Made by a program: the position numbers and the translations under genes
Source of the DNA: Diadema setosum
Taxonomy: Eukaryota; Echinodermata; Echinoidea; Diadematoida; Diadematidae
Direction: 5' to 3'
NCBI RefSeq assembly: GCF_964275005.1
Contig: NC_092697.1
Coordinates: forward strand, 20,682,138-20,746,137
Length of the DNA stretch: 64,000 bases
In this document: positions 12,201 through 21,797 of the stretch, one piece after another
Layout: every line of letters begins with the position of its first letter
Numbering within the stretch: the stretch's first letter is position 1
The notes under the pieces: generated by a model
Seen by the model: only the letters and a program-made list of their open reading frames with translations
Told to the model about the DNA's origin: nothing
The model's database searches: none

Positions 12201-13300
12201 ATGATGTATAAAATGATGTATAACTCAATTCAAATGGACTCTCCTAACCTATCTTAGAAAGAAAGCACACACTCTGAAAAATGTGAACTGAGAAATGAGG
12301 CTCTGAAGTGCAGGGTCTTTTCAAGCGCTTAATCTTTAACAAGTCGTGCGAGCTGTGCAATGAAAGGAACAAAAAACAGGAAGTAAACCATGCACAGGAG
12401 CAACAACAATGAAGGGATTACCAGATTAAGCTGAAATTGAGCTTATTTTATTAACCCATTCTGTCCGTGATTAATGCTAACTTTCAAAGCAGCAGAGTTA
12501 TCCTTTCCAAAGTTATTAGACTTGAAAGTGAAGAATGTGTGAAGGATTTCAAGAAATGAAAAGGGAACTCTGCAGTCTAACTGATCATTCTATTCTCCCC
12601 CAAAATGGGTTGCAGAAAAACTGCTGAAAACACACTTTCCCATTCATGTTATGATCCCAAACTTAAGAATAATGTAGAAGAAGGATATCTCTTTCAGAAA
12701 ATATGAAAAAAAACTCAAGATTGACTTGGCTGACCCATTTCACCTTTTTTGAGTCCTCACATAAAATCAAGGGGTGCGACTTTTTGTTCGTTTTGTGATG
12801 CACGGTCACAATTGCCCTATAGGTCACCTGCTGCAGTTCATTTCATTATCGGATTGATATAAAATGCTGATACCGCGGCAACAACACTTTTCACTGTGAA
12901 TCTAGTAATAATTAAAGTTGCCCTGCGTTATCACCATTGTTACCATCGATAATTATAGCCATTGCTATAGTACTATACTACTAATGATACTTTTTAATCG
13001 TGTCGATACGTATTAATCATTCTCTGTATTCGTCGCTACTGTTATTATCATTAAAAATGTGAAGGTGTCTGAAGGTAGGATATAGAAAAATCACACAGCC
13101 CCCGTTGCTCAGGTCTATGTTCAGACTGAATTAAAATCAAGATTCTTGTTTACGCCACTTCTTCACGCAACACGACGTGCTTTAGCTGAAAATATACACG
13201 TGTATCATCCTCCCCGAGACAATATCGAATTTTCATTGAGTAATATCCAAGCAGTGTTTTTTTTTTTCCTTCTTATTACGACAACTTATTTTATTATCAC
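12200..13300. other. Element interior, no feature recognised
   Basis: AT-rich sequence without a supported frame, repeat or RNA gene. Confidence 0.5.
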
Positions 13301-13316
13301 AGTGAGTTTATTTCAT

Positions 13317-13852
13317 TTTCGGAATTACGAACCTCATTTCATTTTCGGATTAACGAGCCTCATTTAATTTTCGGATTAACGAGCCTTATTTCATTTTCGG
13401 ATTAACGTGCCTTATTTCATTTTCGGATTAACGAACCTTCGGAATAACGAACCTTATGACATATTCGGATAAACGAACCTTCGGAATAACGAACCTTATC
13501 ATATATTCGGATTAACGAACCTTCGGAATAACGGACCCTATTTTATTATCGAATCAGCGTACCTTCGGAATAACGAATCTTCGAAATAGGGACCCTGATT
13601 TCATTTTCGGATTAACGAACCTTCGGAATACCCAACCTTATTTCATATTCGGATTAACGAACCTTCGGAATACCGAACCCTATTACATTTCGGATCAACG
13701 AACCTTCGGATTAACGAACCTTCGGAATAACGCCACAAATGTTCGGATTAACGAACCCTTTTTCATTTTCGGATTAATGAACCTCTAGGTATAGGAAATT
13801 TGCGTGTTTCGGATCAACGAACCTTCGGAATAACGAACCTTCGGAATAACGA
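13317..13852 (-). repeat. Right array of TTCGTTATTCCGAAGG repeats, inverted
   Basis: This is the same repeat as the left array read on the minus strand ('ccttcggaataacgaacctt'), with about a dozen units and more base changes. Its outer edge matches the left array's outer edge for 34 bases. Confidence 0.9.
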
Positions 13853-13999
13853 ACAGCACCCCGACAGACGGGAAGATGCCGCAGGTGATCCCCTAGTCTC
13901 CCCTCACCTCCGGTGCGCTCGACAAATAATGCAAAAACTACCCCCCCCCCCTTTCAATCCCAAGCCCAATACCTGGAGCTACAACGAATTATCTTGAAA

Positions 14000-14395
14000 G
14001 TGCACTATTATCAGGTATTGTTTACCATTGAGAGCAGTGATTTAAAAAAAAAAAGAAAAAAAAAGAAGAATGTTTGAGTTTACATTTGATGAATATGTGT
14101 AGGTCACTTGTATCACAAAACCATAAACTTTCAAGTATCACTACTTTTCTTAATATATTAAAATAAACCATACCTGTACACAGTTTATTCTAGAAACAAT
14201 TTTATTATAACTATTGTTAACATTTTGTATATTCAAGAATACTTCACATTGTTCATACTAATTGTTGTTTTGTTTTTTAAATCAACTAATTACTAATGAA
14301 CATCGTTTCTATTCCTAACTCACAATTAAGGATTAGTATTTTGATGCACCAAAGCTGGGTTTTTTGTTTCATCTGCAAAATCGTAAATAATGCCT
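14000..14395. mobile_element. MITE family D, second copy
   Basis: It follows the copy at 3038 through 'gtttaccattgagagcagtg', 'aatatgtgtaggtcacttgt' and 'tctattcctaactcac' to TTAA at 14396-14399. The left terminus has decayed, and A-rich slippage has expanded the sequence near 14045-14070. Confidence 0.6.
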
Positions 14396-14399
14396 TTAA

Positions 14400-15320
14400 A
14401 TATATTTATTTACTCAGGGTAGGCCTATTTCCAGTTTCAATTTTTTTTTCTTTAAGAAATAGAGGGTTCTAGGTCCTTGTATTAAGTATATAAATTGCCA
14501 CCCTTGAGATAACGCACTGGGTTTAGTGAATTTTTGACCACATGTTTTCAAGAAGAAGAAAAATTGTTGGTACCCCCCCCCCCCCCACACACACACACAT
14601 TCTTTGGGGAGAAGGCATAAAACATGCTAAGAGCAATTTCAAAATTTTGAATTTCAGCATCACAGTCACTTTAACAAATATCTAAAGAAAAAACATTATC
14701 CTTCACAACTTGTCTTAGAGTTGCTGCAATTAATGATACCTTTGCAAAAGGGTGGGAGTTATTGTTGCTGAATTATTGACAAAAGAATTGATTTTATGTC
14801 ATATTCACAAAAGAAGCTTATGTAAGAGTTGTGAGCCAATCATATCATTGCCATTGCTTTACTGTGTGAGCAATTGTGATTGCTATCACTGTTCTGCACA
14901 ACAAAGAAAGAAAATATTAACACTTCATCTTCATCTTCTCTCAGCTTTATTTATCAACACTTGCACAAAAAGCATATTTGTTGACACTTGAATGTATGCA
15001 TGGGTACAATAACCGTAACACAGAAACTATGCTTGAAATTAAACACAGAAATCACACAGAATTTTGTATTAGGTTCAGACCCCACCATAATTCAAGAGGT
15101 CTACTTGATTATTTGGTTTGACTTCAAATATTTCTTTTAAACATAGGCTAGTACATTTGATACTGCATGCTGTAACTTGATGTACCATCATACTTTGGAT
15201 TAGGGCAGGGTACTGTGCCATCTTGTGTTCTGAAGGTGTACAGATGAACACCGCTATCATGGCAGCCACATTGCAGTAACTATCCTATGCCAACTCTTCA
15301 CCATTATTACGTGCTAACCA
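14400..15320. other. No feature recognised
   Basis: AT-rich, with a C-run followed by a CA run at 14573-14599. I find no supported coding sequence. Confidence 0.5.
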
Positions 15321-15323
15321 TAA

Positions 15324-16138
15324 CTAGAAATATCACTGAAGGTGATTAATACCCTCGCTCTATATAGCAGCTCAGACTCCTATGAAAAAGAATTGAACCA
15401 AGGTTTGATAAAAAGTTGTGTGTGTGTGTGTGTGTGTATGCGTGTAGTACCTTTATCGTGAGTACCTTGTGAGTTTGTTTCACAATTGTGGAAGTATTTC
15501 ACTCAAGATTTTCAAGAAAATATGCAGTTACCATGACAACACCATGTCGGGTACAGACAGAAAAAGTGTCTTGCATAACTAAACCTATCAGATTACAGAT
15601 ACCAATTTTGATATAAACTGCTTAAATACTGTGGAAGTAGTTTGTTCCACAAGGTTTTGGGGAAATTGCAGTTACCATGGCAACATTTTCTCCGACAAAC
15701 ACAAAAACATGTCTTGCACAGCTACTTCTCAATGTCATCACGTACACCAAATTTGATTTCAATTGCCTCAGAATTGTGGAAGTAGTTCACTCCACAAGAT
15801 TTTAAAGAAAATATGCTGTTACCATGGCAATGCCTTGTTGGGTACAAACACAAAGAGTGTCTTGCATAACTACACCTATATACATATCATCATACTTGTG
15901 GATACCAATTTTGAAATAAACTGCTCAAACAAAATGCTTTCTCCAACAAACACAAAGAAAATGTCATGCACATCTACACCTAAATGTCATCATGTTCACC
16001 AAATTTGATTTCCAATTGCTTCAATACTGTATAGGAGCTTGTGACACAAGATTTGCAATGGATTGTCCAACTGACTGCCCACCAATTCCTATATACACGC
16101 GTAGTCCCTTCTACACTTCGTATGTGTGGGGGTATAAT
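15324..16138. mobile_element. Composite X-box element, copy 1
   Basis: It begins CTAGAAATATCACTGAAGG and ends 'attcctatatac' then 'gtgggggtata', matching the start and end of the larger copy at 38287-39552. The core holds about three to four diverged units of 140-160 bp with 'gttaccatggcaac' near 15530, 15671 and 15818 and 'gtgtcttgcataactac'. A GT microsatellite (15417-15440) lies near the start. Short ends flanking a variable tandem core recall bivalve 'pearl' and Helentron-derived elements; this is an analogy, not an identification. An hAT element is inserted 10 bp beyond its end. Confidence 0.6.
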
Positions 16139-16491
16139 TACAATAATCAGTGGCGGATCCAGAGGGGGGCGCAAGCGGCGCACGCCCCCCCTTTATTTTT
16201 TGTTCATTAAATATTAGTTTATTTCATTATTCTTTCAGATTTCTATGTGATATTGTATGAGCTAAAGAAAAAGGGAAAGCTGATGCCTATAAATTCTATC
16301 CATAAAGAATATTTCAGTTATTTGCGTGCCTATATGTAGGCCTACTTAGTACATTTGTTTCTTTTTTATATTCCTGTTAAATAAGTACAACCACTGTACC
16401 ACGTGTCTTGTAAGTGGCTACATGCATGCTGTAATCACGATATCGATGCAAGCGCCAAGCGCACTAAAGGTAGGCCCTAGACGGAGTCACA

Positions 16492-16550
16492 ATGGCAGAA
16501 ACCAAGTCCAAAATCACCACAAAAATTACGGACTTCTTCACCAGCAAGAG
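16492..16550 (+). CDS. hAT transposase exon 1 (PIP-box-like N-terminus)
   Basis: This short exon encodes 19 residues plus two bases, starting at an ATG in good Kozak context (A at -3, G at +4) and ending at AG followed by GTAAGT. Joined to the acceptor at 19378 it gives AG plus G, an Arg codon, and stays in frame. The residues around the junction read TTKITDFFTSKRKKRK. TTKITDFF fits the PCNA-interacting (PIP) box spacing except that Thr replaces Gln at position 1. Thr-Asp at positions 5-6 and Arg at +4 are the extra features of PIP degrons such as that of p21. The following KKRK is a likely nuclear localisation signal. The splice prediction is inference; no transcript was examined. Confidence 0.7.
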
Positions 16551-17739
16551 GTAAGTAATGCAGAAATCAATAATGAATTTCTTTAGCACTGTAAATAAAG
16601 CATTTTGTAATATGCAATATTAGAAAGTCCATTGAAGGCTAGGGGGATGTGACAATAAAGAGTACTCCATAGCGCTCGGTCACAGACAGTGCCCTAGAAA
16701 ATAAGTACAGTGTACCATAGGCCTAGGAAGGGGGCCTAGAATTCTTGTCGGGCTCTATAGGCAGCTGCCTGTATGCCACTGCCCGCGGGTCCCCTATACT
16801 ATAACTCCCTATAACTATAACAGACCCGAGCTTAATTAGTTGGAAATTTCGGGTTTATGAATGGTGTCGGGCCATACCCGCGCCAGGCTCGGTTGTTTTG
16901 GCTCTGCTGTAGGCAAGCGCCAGGCATCCGGCCCGCCCGGCTGCGCCGCCCGGCCGCGCCGCCCGGCCTTGCGCCGACCGGGTACCTAAGGGTTTATGAA
17001 TAATAGCAGTATAGTGAGGTGCCCGCAACTCGTCAGGGGCCCGAATACCGTCACCCCACTTAAAATTGTTTTGAGCGCACTTAACAAAAATGTATGCCCG
17101 GGACTGTGTTCTGTACGCTTGAAACAACTTGGCAGGGCTACCACAATCAAGCAAATTGTGGTGAAAACCGAACAGTTTTTCGCGAAAATCTGAAATTTTC
17201 ATAGGGCTATAGGAATACGTGTTATAAGTCACCCACACGCATCTTTTACGTGTATGTCTATGGGAACATCACTGTCACCCACACACGTCTTTTACGTGCT
17301 AAGTCTATGGGAGAGCGGGTGACGAGTTGCTTGCCCCTGCCTTAGCGCGCAACTTTTTCGCATCGTTCGCGTTCGACGACGATAGCTGGAAATTTTCAAT
17401 ATCGATCAGTGAACTTGTGATTCCATTGGAATTTTCAGCATTTTTCCTGTATGTGAGTTGGATTTCAAAGAATTTCAGTGGCGAAATGTGATTCAAATAT
17501 GGGCAAACATTAACTATGACGAGGTGCGGGTCACCCATGTATGCAAGGCTCCGGCCAAAATTCCTTGCACGGTCAAAGGTCACAGGTCCCTGGCCGTGCC
17601 TCCACCGGAGCCGCGCATTCAGTTACCATGGCACTGAATATCCCTAGTATAAGTGGTCGAGTTTGTGTATAGGACCCAACTCTTAGGCCTACGTCAGTGT
17701 AAAAGTAACGTGGTTGTGCTATATTGTTAATTGCTAATT

Positions 17740-18511
17740 CATTTTTTGCGAGATACCAAGATACTTTTGCAATAGTACAGAGCATACCATTTTAAGAGGA
17801 ACTCAAAGTTTATTTGATGAAAATCAGGTTTGGAATGACTGAAACATCCAAAAACAAAGGAAAACAAAGCGATCGTAATAAGAAGTGGGTCCCACGCTTT
17901 ATTAGAAGCGCTCTGTTTTGAATTTCTCGGCCATTTCAAAACCAATTATCGTTAAATAAACGTTGAATTCCTCATGGAATTACATGCTCTTTCATATTTC
18001 ATACTGCATACCGTATAGATTTGACTGTTTGGTTCAAGACCTTACATTAAACAGAAAAATTGAAACAGAGCTATATACTGTTATTTCTGTTCTTTTCAGA
18101 AAAAAAAGGAAGTCAGAAGATTCACCAGAACGTGAGACGGCCGAGACAGAAAATACTTTAACAAGCCATTTTGGGACCAATCCCAGCAGTGCTGAAGGAC
18201 CCTCAGAGTGTGTAATACCAATAGTTCCTCTTCCAACAGATACCAACTTAGATATCGCAAACAGTTACTACAAAACGGACGGAGAAAAGCACAATGATGA
18301 GATAAAATTGAAGCTCATATAGTAGAGGAGAGAACAGAATCTCAAATCCGCAATTCAAATTCTCTGCCATTTCTAAACCAATTTTCATCAAATAAACGTT
18401 GAATTCCTCGTGGAATTACATGCTCTTTCATATTTCATAAGAGGTTTCTCATCATCTCACGAAAATGTTAGAAACTTGAAATTAGGTCTCAACCAAAAGT
18501 ATACGATCCCT
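17740..18511. mobile_element. MITE family B, disrupted, in the transposase intron
   Basis: A left arm (17740-18003) and a right arm (18355-18511) of family B surround the exon 2 fragment. About 85 bp of the right arm ('ccatttcaaaaccaatt' through 'tctttcatatttcat') is present on both sides with about 10 percent difference, so the rearrangement is not very recent. The right end meets TTAA at 18512-18515, shared with the next MITE. Confidence 0.7.
18100..18322 (+). pseudogene. Duplicated fragment of transposase exon 2, possible alternative exon
   Basis: From about 18004 to 18350 the sequence is a diverged copy of 19276-19630, covering the intron end, the acceptor (tgttcttttcag) and the first codons of exon 2. 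From the acceptor, exon 1 would read on in frame: Arg, then KKRKSEDSPERETAET and about 56 more residues to a stop at 18320-18322. The product would keep the PIP-like motif and nuclear signal but lack the zinc finger and catalytic domain. The fragment lies within a family B MITE, with about 85 bp of that MITE repeated on both sides (17922-18003 and 18355-18440). It is either a dead fragment or a terminating alternative exon. Confidence 0.65.
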
Positions 18512-18515
18512 TTAA

Positions 18516-19091
18516 AGGACAAGTCCACCTTCATAATACTTTAACATATACATACATAAGGATTGAGAGAATGCAGCAATATTAGTAGAACACATCAGTG
18601 AAAGTTTGAGGAAAATTGGACAATCCGTTCAAAAGTTACGAATATTTTAAGTATCTGCGCAGTCACTGCTGGAAGAGAAGACTACTACAGTGTATGATGT
18701 CATATGCGTACAACTATATAAGGAAAATAAAAAGAGAATTTCACAAAACTTTACTTTTTGAATAAAGTGCACATTTCTCCGACTTGCTACTGATGTATGT
18801 TAAGGGAAATATTATTCCCCCTGCCTTCTGAAAGAGAGAAGTCGAGTGTTTTTTTGTTATGCAAGAAAAATGGAAATATGTTGAATTTTCTTTATTCTTT
18901 CTTTATATCGTTGTACTCATATGACATCACAAGCTATAGTAGTCTTTTCATCCAGCCGTGACTGAGCAGAAACTTCAAAAATTCATAACTTTTTAACGGA
19001 TTGTCCGATTTTGCTCAAACTCTCACTGATGTGTTCTACTAATATTGCTGCATTCACTCAACCCACATGTCTATGAAGGTGAACTTGTCCT
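18516..19091. mobile_element. Palindromic MITE family A, complete copy
   Basis: TTAA flanks the copy at 18512-18515 and 19092-19095. The ends read AGGACAAGTCCACCTTCAT and, inverted, AGGACAAGTTCACCTTCAT. The 576 bp form a nearly full-length inverted repeat: 'gaggaaaattggacaatccg' is mirrored by 'cggattgtccgattttgctc'. It has no coding capacity and needs a transposase from elsewhere. The TTAAAGG end and TTAA target suggest a Kolobok/T2-like source, with piggyBac as the alternative. Confidence 0.85.
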
Positions 19092-19378
19092 TTAAGGAAT
19101 GCTTTGCTATTTAGTCATGTATGACTGAATAATATTAGAAATTATGAATGATTATCAAACTCGACGAAGATAATTTATCATACTATCATTCCTCGTGTAT
19201 ACCACTTATACCCGTTATGCCGATGTTATGTTCGGAATAATTTTAGATTGAATCTCGGTTTCTTTTTTTTTTTAACTCGCACTGCATACATTATAAATTT
19301 GACCGTGTCGTTCAAGACCTTAAACAGAAAAACTGAAACAGTGCTATATACTGTTAGGCCTATTTCTGTTCTTTTCAG

Positions 19379-21797
19379 GAAAAAGAGGAAATCAGAAGAT
19401 TCACCCGAACGTGAGACGGCCGAGACAGAAAAGACTTTAACACGCCATGTTGATAGCAATCCCAGCACTGCTGAAGGACCCTCAGAGTGTGTAACAACAA
19501 ATCTTCCTCTTCCACCAGAAAGCAACCTAGATATTGCAAACTACAAAACGGACGGAGAAAAGCACAGTGATGAGATAAAATTGAAGCTCATAGAGAACAG
19601 AGTCCCACATCCGCAGTTCAAATTTCCAGCTCGCCAATTCAAGGACAAAAGGAGAGAGTCCGGTTTCGCTAAACGCTACTGCAAACATGATTGGTTTCAA
19701 ATTCATCCTTTCATTACATACTCTGAAAGTGAAGATGGATTGTATTGTCTTCCATGTATTCTTTTCCCATCCAAAGCTATTCATGGTGTACCACGCAAGA
19801 TTTTGGTATCGCAGCCTTGCTGGAACTGGAAGGACGCTAAGGCAGACCTAGCAGAACACAGTACACTCGAATACCACAGAAACGCAATGGCCACCATGAA
19901 TGCGTTCTACACGACTATGAAAAAACCAAAGACAAGGATCGATCACAGTCTTGCAGAGAGAGAGAGACTACTGGTCGAGAAAAATCGGCAGTTCTTGATA
20001 TCAATCATCAAGTCGATTGAGTTGTGTGGTCGACAGGGCTGGGCGTTGAGGGGCCACAGAGATGACTCAGAATCAGTGGCTTTAAACCAGGGGAATTTCA
20101 AAGCTCTCTTGAATTTCCGAGTAGATGCCGGAGATGGAGAGCTCAGGAGTCACCTTGAAAATGCTCCGAAAAATGCACTGTACACGTCAAAGACCTGTCA
20201 AAACGACCTTCTCTTGTGTTTGAAAGATTACGTACAGCAAATTATTGTGTCTGAAGTGAAGGCGCAGCCCATTGGAGCTCTGTACACAATCGAGGCGGAC
20301 GAAGTCACCGATGTCTCCAATTGGGAACAACTGGCCCTCGTCATCCGGTATTTGAAGGGACAAAAACCCGTGGAGAGACTGCTCGAGTACGTTGCATGTG
20401 ACAGCATTACCGGAGAGGCTATATGCCAAAATATCATGCAGTCACTGACTTCAGTTGGACTAGATCCAAAGTGCTGTCGTGGTCAGACCTACGATGGAGC
20501 TGGAAATATGGCAGGGAAGGAAAAGGGCTGTGCCACACGCTTCAAGGAAACGTCTCCGAGAGCACCCTACATCCACTGTGCAAATCACTCTTTAAACTTG
20601 GCTTTGTCAAAGGCATGTTCTGTGTCGGAGATTCATTGCATGATGTCTGCAATCAAAACCACCGGGCTTTTCTTTGCAAGTTCCCCGAAACGTTCTAGAC
20701 AACTGGAAAAATCGATTCAACTCGTAAACACAGAACGAAGAGAAGGTGGTCAGAACGCATTGCCACAGATTCCACTTGGAAAGCTCAAACTTCTGTGCGA
20801 GACAAGATGGGTAGAGAGGCATACGGCACTGGAAGACTTCTTGACTCTCTACGAACCGCTGATTGACTGTCTCGACAAGATAAGGACACGGATTGACGAG
20901 ACATGGAGTCCTAAAGCAGTTACAGAGGCCAATGGCATTCTGACTTCTATCTCGACTCCTTCCTTCATCGTTGCGTATGTGTGTGCATCATATCTCTTCC
21001 GGTACACAAAGTCTCTCAGCAAGATGCTCCAAGGCACGTCGATGGATGTCGTCAATGCATATGAAGCGATTAATCTGGTCAAGGACGAGATCAAGAGCAT
21101 CAGAGATAACGTCGATGATGAGTTTGATAACTTGTATTCTACCATGTCCCTCATGGCAGAGACCGCAGGTATCGAGATCACCGCGCCAAGGAGTTGTCAC
21201 AGGCAGACACTTCGATCAAACGTTCCCACAGATCACGGTGGCCCAAAGACATATTGGAAGAGAGCTGTGTTCATCCCATACCTGGATTCCATGCTCGCGC
21301 AACTGAATGAACGGTTTACAACTGTATCAAATCAAGCAGTACGAGGACTGTTACTTCTTCCACAAAACTTGGCGCAATGCACGGATGACAAGGTTGATGA
21401 CATTGTCGAATTCTATGGCCCAGATATGCCTTCACAAGCGTCCATTAAACAGGAGATTCGGCTGTGGAAACGCCGTTGGACTGGGGAAAGTGACGTTCCC
21501 AAAACCATCAGCGAAACCCTTGATGTGATGAACAGCAAGATGTTCCCAAATATCCATGCTGTGTTGTACCTACTCTTGCTTCTGCCCGTAACTAGTGCCG
21601 AGGTAGAGCGTGCCCATTCAGCCTTCAAGCTGATAAAGACAAAGCTCAGAAGCGCCATGGGAGAGGACCGCCTGAATGGACTTATGCTGCTTTACCAGCA
21701 CAGTGACATCAGGCTGAACTATGATGAAATAGTAGATATGTATGCACGAAGGCATCCCCGTAGAATGCAGTTCCTGAATCCACTGAGCGAGAAGTAA
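19379..21797 (+). CDS. hAT transposase, main exon (ZMYM/P52rIPK-like, DUF4371)
   Basis: This exon encodes 805 residues; with exon 1 the protein is about 825. The open frame extends upstream to an ATG at 19248, but that part is intron-like (T-run, then tgttcttttcag), so I start at the acceptor. In order (full-protein numbering, approximate): basic nuclear signal 20-24; TTF-type zinc finger 105-190 with a YCKHDWF block and CLPC; DUF4371/RNase H-like catalytic region 200-435 with first Asp in ADEVTD (about 327) and second in TYDGAGN (about 392); conserved HCANHSLNLAL (418-428); CETRW (493-497); C-terminal dimerisation region with the likely catalytic Glu in SAEVERAHS (about 761-763). All three acidic positions are present and the frame has no stop, so it looks recently active. 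It would act in the nucleus, cutting and pasting its own element. The same fold occurs in host ZMYM-like proteins, but the flanking terminal repeats identify this as a transposon. Confidence 0.92.

Larger units (their letters stand above)
7486..13852. mobile_element. Probable 6.4-kb transposon of unknown superfamily with inverted terminal arrays
   Basis: The left end reads TCGTTATTCCGAAGG, and 34 bases match the inverted right end exactly. Both ends open into arrays of the same repeat in opposite orientation (7486-7935 and 13317-13852). ACAGC occurs immediately outside both ends (7481-7485 and 13853-13857), as expected of a 5-bp target duplication. The 5.4-kb interior has no recognisable transposase and holds two family B MITEs and an X-box-containing repeat. 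It is either a large non-autonomous element or an eroded autonomous one. I cannot name a superfamily: the 5-bp duplication and TCGTTA end do not fit those I know well. Confidence 0.6.

Noticed and set aside
19248-19378. ATG at 19248 as the transposase start
   Set aside because: The 44 codons before 19379 are hydrophobic and T-rich, resemble intron sequence ending in tgttcttttcag, and lack family similarity. Exon 1 at 16492 joins in frame and gives a better N-terminus.
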